Assembly (NCBI GenBank): GCA_005406025.1
Contig: BGZK01000483.1
Span: 248,001 to 312,000, forward strand
DNA from: Eumeta japonica
Taxonomy: Eukaryota; Arthropoda; Insecta; Lepidoptera; Psychidae
Direction of reading: 5' to 3'
DNA: 64,000 nucleotides
A program made the translations under genes and the position numbers. Shown piece after piece: positions 40,201-50,000 of this stretch (the stretch's first letter is position 1; every line of letters starts with the position of its first letter). The notes under the pieces were generated by a model. It was not told where the DNA came from. It did no database searches and saw nothing but the letters and a program-made list of their open reading frames with translations.

Positions 40201-41402
40201 ACTATATCTTTTTAACTGCAATAGGTAGACACTCGAAATTTTCACAAAGTATTTTTATGTATTACTGAGGCCGCTGTACGATTAATATTAAAAATATAGT
40301 TAATAATTAAACCCCTTCTCAACAAGAAGCGTGTCTTTTCGGAGTTTTTTTTTGACTAATTTTTTTTCGTTTCTCATTAAAAATAAGTCTTTGTAAGTAT
40401 GTAGTTTTAAATATTCTGATACAAAACCTTTCGTGTGCGAGTCTTGTTTTTTTCCAATTATATTTTGAACTAGTTATTCTAGTTCAAAAAGAAAAGTCCT
40501 TAAAAAATAAATGCGCTCAATTTGTTGTGTGTTTATTACACAGAACATATATGCTCTTGATTTATTAATATTGTACTTTATTGAATAAGTAATATTTAAA
40601 TGGATTTTTACAATTTCATAGTATCCAACAAAAAATATTTTCATTTACAATTGTTGCATATATATGTATATATATATATATATATATATAACAATTAGTT
40701 ATCTATCATATGATTGAATTTCAACTGTAAAAAAAATTATGATTTGTGTTTTGAGTAATACATGTATTTTTTTTCCCAAAAGCTAGTATCATTAGCTTTT
40801 CGACATACACGTATCTCCATTTGACCTTCTAAAGATTTTTGAATGAGCTGAACTACGATTTTATTTTTTTACTCCACATACCTTCTGCCAGTGGAATCGT
40901 GATACCAGCTTCTGTAGAAGCCCCTCATGTTTGTCTGCAGCCTGCCGGTGAAGGTCAATCGTACGACATAATCTACGTTTTGTTGCAAAACCGAGTTCGT
41001 TCTTATCCTCAAGAAGCTGTACTGCGGGTCGCACGCCAGCGCCTGGCCGGCGGTGGCTATCGACGCCGTGGTACCGCTCGCGACTACGCTGTAGTCGGAG
41101 TTTATGACCATGTCGTTGCAGTGCATCACTATTTCATCAACATTGTTCTCCTGCGCACGTATGGTGATCGAAACTTCGCCGTCGAATGTGAACGGTTCGC
41201 GCGAACCGTCGGTCACTTCGAAATATGGCGTCAACCTGACTACGTAATGGGTAGGTCTGGTAGTGGTAGCCAGCCGGTACGCGGGGTCCCGGAGCATGCT
41301 GTTGAAAGCGGCCCATTCCTCATCGGGCACCTCGATGGGACTAAAGAGATGGGCATTCTGAATGAATGCCCAGAACAGCACCAAATGGATCCAGCGAGCC
41401 AT
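31266..41402 (-). CDS. aminopeptidase N (M1 zinc metallopeptidase, Thr-rich stalk, GPI-anchored), 13 coding exons, 984 aa
   Basis: Coding exons: 41402-40882, 40014-39859, 38912-38595, 38515-38332, 37937-37696, 36610-36421, 35963-35774, 35320-35220, 35134-34955, 34880-34699, 34612-34298, 31719-31650, 31571-31266; sum 2955 nt. The product should be a cell-surface enzyme cutting neutral N-terminal residues from peptides. Visible marks are: signal peptide [37 protein letters not shown] and FTFDGEVSI opening the beta domain; GAMEN 321-325; zinc site HEITH 357-361 with E380; catalytic Tyr444 (STITYARG); and Cys pairs [10 protein letters not shown] and WVYCVGL. The tail [20 protein letters not shown] is an O-glycosylation-type stalk before the hydrophobic end [17 protein letters not shown]. 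Exon 7's start (35963) is set by the equal 190-nt exon in the next gene; an acceptor at 35990 would add nine residues. Exon 12 uses a weak donor, gtgatt. Exon 11 spans a site that is an intron in both paralogues. Exons 5 and 6 are notably GC-rich. Confidence 0.93.
31720..34297. other. intron 11 of the 13-exon gene, 2.6 kb, repeat-filled
   Basis: It holds the degenerate tandem family at 32.18-32.58 kb, with a further fragment at about 32.77-32.84 kb (catcatcagatcctgacttg then atgacaatgagacc). At about 33.99-34.05 kb a trace of another interspersed repeat (aaattggaccagcggttctg) remains. No gene seen. Confidence 0.5.
32180..32580 (+). repeat. degenerate tandem repeat, spacing about 85-121 bp
   Basis: The phrase attcgtcaaaacaaaacgaa with variants recurs at about 32222, 32307, 32428 and 32544. 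In between are ctgaagagatctactaccca / ctgaagagttctattgtcca and catcgtcagatcctcg / catcatcaaaccctcg. I recognise this as a common lepidopteran intronic repeat. It has no coding meaning. Confidence 0.6.
37265..37340 (+). repeat. tail fragment of the gggttccg-type element
   Basis: gatggtacggaaccttcgtt then acaaaagcttaattcgcaat. This resembles the 3' tail (ggtacggaaccctt...) of the element at 40.1-40.5 kb, in the same orientation. It lies in intron 5 of the 13-exon gene. Confidence 0.4.
40108..40470 (+). repeat. gggctccg / cggaaccc interspersed element, near full length, inside an intron
   Basis: It opens agttagggctccgtacccaa, then cggaaccctatcattatggc, then a run of tctgtccgtttgtctgttcg. It closes acctttcgtgtgcgagtctt. 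It is the same family as the reversed 730-bp copy at 5.26-5.99 kb. It lies in intron 1 of the 13-exon gene. Confidence 0.6.
40660..40690. repeat. AT dinucleotide microsatellite
   Basis: atatatatgtatatatatat continuing to 40690. A simple repeat in intron 1 of the 13-exon gene. Confidence 0.9.
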
Positions 41403-41481
41403 CTGAAAGCGCCGATACAATTTTGAAACGAATACCGATTATAATTCGCTTAATAAATATAACAACAAAATAATGTCCTAC

Positions 41482-41551
41482 CGTTTGCCCGATGGTGTCC
41501 AAAGCTCTTGTGAAAATATTCCATATTAGAATAAATATGAAGGCCTTATCT
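41482..41551 (-). promoter_or_regulatory. core promoter and noncoding first exon of the 13-exon APN gene
   Basis: On the minus strand AGATAAG lies at 41551-41545, tatttatt at 41537-41530 and TTTTCACA with its A near 41511. A first exon of about 30 nt (41511-41482) ends GGGCAAACG|gtaggaca. A 79-bp intron ends in gctttcag directly before the ATG at 41402. Size, position and donor match the noncoding first exon of the 15-exon gene, which supports both models. Confidence 0.55.
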
Positions 41552-43189
41552 CCAGTAATCGTATTTCATGAGATTAAAGAATAAGGACGTAATTACGATA
41601 AACGCGTATCGATGATTGTAAAACAATAATCAGCAGTTTAGAGCCGATAACGAGCACCTCATGAAAAACTAAATATTTAATTCTTATTGGAATGATATCA
41701 TATCCAAAGATAGCGATGTGTCACCGGTAATACAAAGTCTTATGGCGGTTTTTCTGTAATGCTTTTAACACCTTTTTCCGTTGGGTGACATTTTATTAAT
41801 ATGAAATATAATCATTAATATGTAATGCGATAAACGGAAAAGTATGTTATTATCCTATGCATTTCTTTCTTTGCAAATAATACAAAAAGAATGGAAAATA
41901 TTTTGTCTTTCCTTGAATAATCCTTTCTTCATTACAGTTTATTTAGATGTGTCTGCAAAGTAAGTCTCACATAAATTCGCATTCTTGCTTTCTTGAGTTA
42001 CGTTTATTTACCCTTCTTCTTTTTCAATTTTTACATACATCCAATATAAATTTTATAATTCTAATCTTAAGTTTGTTGGAGGAGGCTTTTTCCGACTGGC
42101 AAACAAATCTAAAGAAAATAAGTGAAATTCGAATAAAAGACTAGATTAAGGTTTACATTAAATTTAAGTTTTTTATGAATTGTTTTTCACATAATTGTAA
42201 TATGGATCTGAATAAAAAGCATCATTATTATTATTGTTACTATAATCTTAAGCTTATAAGTTAAGGTTTTTTCAAACTTACCTACTGTCTCACTAGACAT
42301 CACATTTTTCAATTAAAAATTTTATAGATATGTGTTAACGAATATTGATCTAGGGCTGCTATAAAATATTAATGTAACTGAATTAAAAAAATTTATTCGA
42401 TTGCAGTTAGATAATTGCTTAATAAAACCTTATGCAGGTCTTGTCTAATATTTTTTGTGTCTCCCTGTCGTTAAATATTAAAGAAGTGTGTACCTTTTTC
42501 TCATTAATTTTTAAACAATCTGTCAGTGTTTTTTGTATCCCACAATTCCTTGACGCTAATTTTCTAGTATTTTTTTTTTGTTCCGCTCTTACTCCACTCG
42601 AACTTAAAATGCACTGTCATCCAATCGGCTCAACAGAATTATCATAAAATATTAATTCCTCTTTTAAATGGTATCACATTCTATCTTTACGAATTTTAGT
42701 GCGTTTTTTCAGTTTCTCAAAGTACCTAGTGCACAAGTTTTCTTTAGAAAATCCGTTGAACGGAAGATCTAGCGAAAGGATCATTAATTTCTATACAATT
42801 CAATAAGTATCTCGCAAAAACGCAATGAGATCCGCTTCTTCCTTTAGGAGTTATCATGATGCGGACAAATACTTGCAATACATCAATAGAAAAACATTTG
42901 AAAACTTAATAAGTGATTTGCAGATAGTGTAACAATATCACAAACATTTGAAAAAATATATTATCTTTTTCACCAATGCATAGCCATTAATCTACACGTA
43001 CAATAAAACAGTAAAGGGATAAAATCTGTACATTAATGATGTTCCAGGAAAACCGCTCTGGAGAATATTAGAAAAGTTTGTGTAGACATTTCAATAATTT
43101 TTAAAAATTCTGTGTGTCTTTCTGAGAGTTTTTTGTCAATCCGCGAAATCTACTGGATCAAATTTGATGCAATTTGTCGTGGTAGTAAT
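41552..43189. other. intergenic stretch, no gene seen
   Basis: AT-rich, with a (att)n tract near 42225-42235 and no convincing frame. Short GATA-like words occur near the promoter end. Confidence 0.45.
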
Positions 43190-43435
43190 TATACCCCACA
43201 GTAGTATATAGACTCTGTTCTGCTACAATTTTTTTTTATGTTATTCATATTTTGAACAGAACCGGAATTTAGATTGAAACCAAAATTATAATTAAAAGCA
43301 ACGCCACTATTGTAATCGAAATCAGGCATAAAATTGGGATCAATGGTGGACAGCGTGCATCGGTCAATATAAAATATGTAGGAATTCATTTCATGTCCAC
43401 GCGGGCAAATCTGCGAATGGAAGCTAGTATAGGAT
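43190..43435 (+). repeat. copy of the GAAACC-rich dispersed family
   Basis: The core gaaccggaatttagattgaa then accaaaatt and gtaatcgaaatcaggcataa is followed by the conserved tail aaatatgtaggaattcattt then catgtccacgcgggcaaa and gaatggaagctagtat. The same tail is at 48.84 and 57.11 kb. Confidence 0.55.
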
Positions 43436-44029
43436 ATTTTGTTTCTTCAAATTTAATTGTATATTTATTTAAGCGAACCATATACAACACCTTTTTGGCT
43501 TGTAAAGATGTTTTTTTTTTGATAGCGAAATAAACTAATCCCTACTTAAAATCGAAGTTTAAGAAGAAGTGCTATTTAAAGTCAAAATTCTCAGCCAATA
43601 GTTAGAACATTGAGAAGAATTTTTGATAAATATCTTCGATCATTAATGTCTAGTCTATAAAACAGGCTGGAGTTAGATTATGGAGCTTTTTAAAACTAGA
43701 TAAGTAAAACAGGATTTCCTTCTTCACGTCAAACCAGATAAGATATTATGTTGCGGTATGCCTCGAATAGAAACATATTAAGCAGTAACATATACCACTA
43801 ACATAAGGCACCGTAAGGTGAGCTTGAAACGTAATATGAATCAGCACTCAAGTATGTGAGTTTAATCTTGCCTATTCGGGTCATCAGATCAGAGCGGACA
43901 ATTTATCCCAAATTTGAAGAACTTAGAATTCCCGGATAATATGGACGTATGGAATGTTATGGAATGTTATATTTTTTAAAACGTAATAATCTCATTCATT
44001 TGTTAAAATACTTTTTTTCCGGGAAATCG

Positions 44030-45135
44030 TGTGACAATTGTCTTTAAGACAAGTTTGAATTTCTCGTCCGTAGCAAAAATGGGATTAACGAGAAAGGATT
44101 TTAGGGCGATAATTTTTTATGATATTAAAAGCTCAGTGCTTTCACAAGACTGCACTGTTCGTCTTCAAAATACATTTGAACACTGTAAGGCGACGGTATG
44201 CAGAATTTGATCATGACCGTGTTTCTCTGCATGGTGAAATTCATGAAGGTCGACCCTCAACTGCGATCACTGAGTAAAATGTGGCTACTGTCAAGCAATT
44301 AATTGAAGAATACGGGCGTACCATTTATGAAGATATTAAAGGATATTTGGGGATTGATATGAGCCAAATTCAAAAAATCTTACATCAACATTTAAAAGTT
44401 AAAAAACCTTGTTACCATTGGATTTCTTATGAACTCACCCCCGAACATAAACGGATCAGAGATGATTGGTGTAAAAAAATGTTGTCAAAGTACGATCACG
44501 GACGTTCAAATGCCGTGTATGACATTGTGATAGGAGATGAAACATGTAGATATTGTTACATGCCGAAAACAAAGCTACAGGCTTCTGTATGGGTGTTCGA
44601 AGGCGACAGCAAACCAGCAAAATTGAGGCAGGCAAGAAGTGTCGGCCAAAAATTAGTTTCCATTTCCTCTCCAGGACCGGTCCTGTCTGCACAAGCCCGC
44701 TTGAATAACAAAAGATAGTTAAATTTAGAGAAAAACGACCAAGAATTCGCATCCTGTTGCACCATGACAATGCTCCGCCGTACCCCGCGAATAAGACGAC
44801 GTCATTTTTGACTTCTGAAAAGGTAAAGCTCGTGACCCATCCCACATTTAGTCCAGACCTAGCACCAGGTAATTTCTTTTTTTTTTCATCAAAATTAAAG
44901 ATTTGATGAGAGGTTTGACATTTACGGGACCAGAAGTGGCCGTGATAGCTTTCAACCGGCACGTGCAAGACATACCCTCAGATAAACGGGCCTCAAGTTT
45001 TCAAAAATGGTTTGAACGAACGAAAAAGTGTTTAAAATGTAATGGAGAATACCTTAAAAATCAGTAAATATTTTACTTTACATATAAATTGTTTTATTTA
45101 TGAGTTACGTAAAACATTCAGTGCACCCCACGTAC
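44030..45135 (+). mobile_element. dead mariner-type transposon 1
   Basis: Transposase remnants can be read in at least three frames. The N-terminal part starts at 44079 (MGLTRKDFRAIIFYDIKSSV) and hits a stop near 44207. EGRPSTAITE stops before 44281. A 145-codon frame at 44281-44715 carries the first catalytic block, VIGDETCRYCYMPKTK. A frameshift leads to ILLHHDNAPPYPANK and SPDLAPGNFFFF. Mariners need D,D(34)D; here the third Asp position reads N (APGN rather than APCD), so it could not cut even if the frames were whole. The right end attcagtgcaccccacgtac resembles the end of the second relic nearby. The left end was not found. Confidence 0.8.
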
Positions 45136-45752
45136 CGTGTCACCGAGTATTATTCACCGAGTACCGAGTCACTTTAAGTAGAGGTTCTTAAAGCGGGCAG
45201 GTACTAACGCTTATGACAACCCTTTCTCCGTTAATTTGTACCTTCAGAGTATATACAATACTCGAAAACACTAAAATACATATAATATTCAAATGATAGT
45301 GATTAACCTAATACTAATCTTTTTATCTCCAACTTCAGAAAAATCTGTTTCTCCATTTCATCCCCTCTTTTATGGTCTTAGGAGTTAAATAATATCGAAG
45401 TAAGCCTTTTTTAAAAATATAACTCTCTTAGCTTCGTTTTCAAATTTAACATCTAATACATGCTGGATCATTGGCGCGATCACGAAATTTCACGTGTTAC
45501 ACTTTATGCGTAAGAATGTATTTTAGCTACATTTATTGAATTTAATAATCATTATCAAGCATTGCCACTATTTCTAGAAATACAGATGTTGCATTATAAA
45601 ACACATCTAAGCTACTTGTATAGTAAATTACAGTCCCTCATAAACTCCGTCGCTAAACTATAGATTTTTTTGAATTAAAACTTGTTAAAATTAAGCTTTT
45701 ATATTTGTTTTCGTCATATTTATCTTTTAACCTTATTATTTTCTTTTAATAC

Positions 45753-46875
45753 GTAGGACGCACTGAAATTTTCTAGGTTAAATGAGAAAAAAAAATACTG
45801 TGAATGGTTAAAAATGAATTTATAGTTTCTCAAACTATTCTCCGTTAGCATAAATGCACTTTTTCATACAACTAAACCAATTTTAAAAACATTTATGTCA
45901 CTCCTCCCTGGTGACCTCAAAAACATGTTTTTCATACTCTTCAACAACCTTTTCTAGTGAAGAAAATCGTTGACCGTAAGACTGGTCCTTAATTTTTGCG
46001 AACAAAAAAAAAAAGAGGTGCCAGTTCGGGACTGTATGCAAGATTGCTCATAAGTTCTACGTTTTTCTCCTTCAAAAATTTGTTTGTCTGTATATCATTG
46101 TCGTGTTGCAATATGATACGACGTTTACGGTTATTTTTACGGAGTTCGTCAATAACTCCCTGCAAACAAAGGGTCGTGAACCAATCACTATACACGGTAC
46201 GACGATTCTCCAAAGCAACAGTAGCTACGTGTCCAGTTTTATTAAAAAAAGAAGCAATCATCCGCTTATAGGCACTTCGCTCGCGCGCGCCACTTTGGTT
46301 GATTTCGGCTCATATCGATAGACCCATACGGTCGATTGCTGCTTTGTTCTGGGGTCGTAGCAATAAATCCATATTTCTCCTTCCTTGAGTCTGGTAAGCC
46401 TGGCATTGCACCAACTGACGCGGTCCGTTTTTTGAGCCTCAGTCAAATTGTGTGGGATTCACGCGAGAACAGCTTTTTCATACCTAAATGTTTATGTAGG
46501 ATTGATTGTATTGGACTTATGCCTATGGGTAAGGATGCCAGAATCTCATGTTAGGTCACATGCCTGTCTGTTTCCAAAATACGGAGCACAGTATCAATGT
46601 TTTTGTTGTTCACAGCAGTGGATGGGCGACCATCACGAAATTCGTCACTGAGATTAACACGACCGCGCTTACATTCTGTAAACCAATTATAATTAATTGT
46701 CTTACATGGTGCTTCGACGCTAAATGCGGTCCGAAGCCGAGCAACGCTCTGATGAACTGTCAAATTACACTTAAAATCGTTGAAAATCATATTATGAAAA
46801 TTTTCACGACTTAAATCAATAATGACGAAAACACTCATATTTTGACAGCTTTACGCCTGCGGAACTCGTAGGTGT
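45753..46875 (-). mobile_element. dead mariner-type transposon 2, opposite orientation
   Basis: On the minus strand it begins MSVFVIIDLSRENFHNMIFN and includes NWFTECKRGRVNLSDEFRDG, the HTH region of mariner transposase. TEAQKTDRVSWCNARLTRLK, GKTGHVATVALENRR-type text and SPELAPLFFF follow. Two deletions hit the active site: the stretch before WIYCYDPRTKQQ is missing, including the first Asp (LKEGEIWIY), and residues are lost after LQHDND. A stop follows VTREE. The end tttcagtgcgtcctacgta resembles the end of relic 1. It lies about 0.6 kb from relic 1 and points the other way. Confidence 0.8.
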
Positions 46876-46988
46876 AAGCCTTTTATATATACCAGAACCA
46901 CTAATTAAATGAACATAATAGTATTTTCTAAAAAAGCATTTCTTAATTATAACATTATAAACTCAAAAACATTTAATAAATAAGTAAG

Positions 46989-46994
46989 TTTATT
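46989..46994 (-). terminator. candidate polyadenylation signal of the 14-exon APN gene
   Basis: AATAAA on the minus strand (tttatt on plus), about 48 nt after the stop at 47042. The short spacing is plausible but not proven. Confidence 0.4.
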
Positions 46995-47041
46995 TATCAA
47001 TTCATACTCTTACATTATAAAATAAATATTATAAAAACAGT

Positions 47042-50000
47042 TTATAAAAGATGTGCTACAACAGCGGCTAACATCAGCACGACGGAAGCGTAGACCCCAG
47101 CAGCAGAGTCGGGGACTTGACTTAGATCCGGAGTCGTGGGCGTGTCGATGGACGCCGGCGTGACCGTGGTGGGCGTCGTGGTCGTGGTGGTACCCTCCGT
47201 GGTGACGTCTATCTGGTCATTACCGGACACTATGTATTCGTTGATGTCGGCCGCGTGCTCTTGGGCCCACCTGATGCTTTGTCTTTGGTTTTCTGCCGCG
47301 TTGTAGATGACGTTGTAGGCGTCACCGAAAATGTCGCGTCTCGCTTCGATCCATTGTTGGTACTGTAATGTACAATGTGTTTTTGTCAACGGCCAACCAA
47401 AGTGTTTCTCAGTTTTTCATTGTAATTAAGCTATCAAAATCAGGGGCATTTTAAAATTATTCAGACATTTCGTCGACTCAAATAAAAACAAAAAAAGATA
47501 AATGGGTTCAATAATATTTTACGTCAATACATCTAACACGTTAAATACTTTTTCTTTAACTTCTATGAGTTTCAAAGAATTTCAAAGTTATAGATAATTA
47601 TTTCGTCTATAAATAAATATAAATATAGGAAAAGGAGGAAAGTATTTTACATCAATATTATTTGTATAGCTGTATGCAACACGGGTAAAAAAGGAGATTC
47701 AACCATTAACGAAAAAATGAAATGTAAATATTTCATACGATAGGCACTTAATTTCTTTATTTAAATCTTTTTCAACGAAAAAAATGCTCTTTTTTTAATG
47801 AAACTCCTTAGGCGGCGATTCTATAACTGACAAGATTATGTAAAAAAACATCATTCAATTAAATATGACAAATATTTAGTTGAATGTAGTCGTAAGCACT
47901 AGATCCATGTTTCCTTGCTGCGACTCTTGCTGTCTGGAATTATTTGTCATATTTAATTAGATGATTTTTTATATCATTTTTTTTACACTTTTTTAATATT
48001 TTTCGAACACGATAATTTTACAACGTTACAAGTATAGTTGTGGAATAAACAGTAATAAAAACAAATAAGACCGTTTACCTCGTTCACTTGCTGCTCTGTT
48101 CGTAAACGGGACGCGATATACGACAGCGGAGTGGAATAACTGTTGAAACTGCAAATAAAATAAATCCCTTACGTAACGTATGTTTATCTTTTATAACATA
48201 TACGGCGCCGGTGGTACAAAAAAATGATAAGAAAGCTACGCACGCATTTCGGACTTGTTCCAAGTTGTCAGTGACATACTGAAGCGCTATCATGGTGTTC
48301 CCCTCGTTGCCCGACACGGCGGAGCTCCAGGCGTTCGTGTAGTCCTGCGGCCGGATCAGCTCGTTATTTTGGGTTATCGCATCCATGTAACTGCAGAAGA
48401 GCATAGATCTCAGTAAGTATGATGGTTATTAGCTGTGACGCTACGTGAAGTGTCTGTCATATATGGACACGATGAAATACGAGTAGTAAAGAGTAAAAAA
48501 TCTGCACATTAAAAATATTTGGAAAAACTACCATGGGTGGTATTAGTAACTTTGAATGCATTTGAATGGTTTTTAGAATTATTGCCTGTCAGTCTCTCTG
48601 TACGAACTCGGCAAAAACTACAGTACAGAATTTGAAGATATTGAATCGTTTTCTTTTCTTTAATCTCTATATTATTTCCTTTTCGCTGCTGCTTTTTGCA
48701 TTAGTATTTTTTTCATAACTGATCATAGACGACGCTAGCTATAAACACAGCTCCGTTTACTAAAAACCACATTCAAATACAAACACACCGAGATCGAGAC
48801 CAAAATCGAGATCGAGAAGTAGAGACAACATCATTAGTCGATATAAAAGATGTAGGAATTCATTTTATGTCCACGCGAGCGATGCTGCGGGAGAAAGCTA
48901 GGAGATGATAACTATTAAATTTTCTAAGCATTAAAACAAAAAGTAAATGCCAAGATTTCCTATTAATAAATTCTGTCTGTGATAAAATATTTTGAAATAT
49001 ATATAATCATTCTCTATTACCATGAATACGAATAATGTACTTTTATTGAGCATTAACAACACATTATTAAGAGTTACAAATAATCGGCAGGGTCATATTT
49101 GTTTATGTAAGTGCAACACTAAACTCACTTATTAAGTCTCGAAGCAAACGGAGTGCACCCGAGGTTCAGTTGCATGACGATCTTCTCGGTGTAGACGGGG
49201 TGCGCCACGTGCCGGCCCCACAGGAAGTCGTAGTCGGACTCGTCGCCGTCGCGCAGCCCGTTGCAGTACACCCACCGGCGGATGTTTACCGGGACTCTGT
49301 TTGTTGAGCGATTGATAAAAATCGTTGTGTCCATTACGGATGCGGTAGATTTTTTTTTAATTAATATTTATGAACTTAAAAAACGCACACCCATTTCCAT
49401 AGAGGCGGTTAGAGACCACATACCTTCAGCATTTGTTATATTGCATCAATCGTTTCACGCAATCTCTCCTCGGTTTCAGGTAAGTACTCAACGTTTTGAC
49501 TTTTTATGGTTGCGTACCAGGCAGGCATCGCGCATCGATTGTACTTTCATAAATGTTTTGCAACACCCTGTTTTCACTATCGTATTATATATAAATACGA
49601 AATATCGTCATTTAAGCACTTTCAAATTATCTACGTGACAATTCGTTCCTTTGTAATTCACGAGTTCAGGTTTCACTCAACATATACAGTAGACGATTTT
49701 GCTACACATATACAGTTCAGGCATTCTAGATTCACATTCATCAAATTATTACTTAAACAAGTGTCGATGCACAGGTCCACGGACACATCTCACCACGACT
49801 CCGTCTGTTGACTCTGCTGATATAAAACCGGTCAATGTATTACTCGTTTACTCTATCACAGGTGCTTAAAACAAAAGTCGAATTTCTCTTAACAGTTTAT
49901 TACTCCACGATATATGGATAGAGTCTTCCATAGTGCATTTCTCTTGCGCATTCCAGAAAGGTAGCGAATGAGTTTTCGAAGGCGTCAAATGTAGAACTAA

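Noticed and set aside
40839..41426. 195-codon plus-strand frame over exon 1 of the 13-exon gene
   Set aside because: It is antisense to a well-supported M1 exon with signal peptide, and its translation has no domain resemblance.
44281..44718. 145-codon frame as a working gene
   Set aside because: It is the middle part of a mariner transposase, with stops upstream, a frameshift downstream and a lost catalytic Asp.
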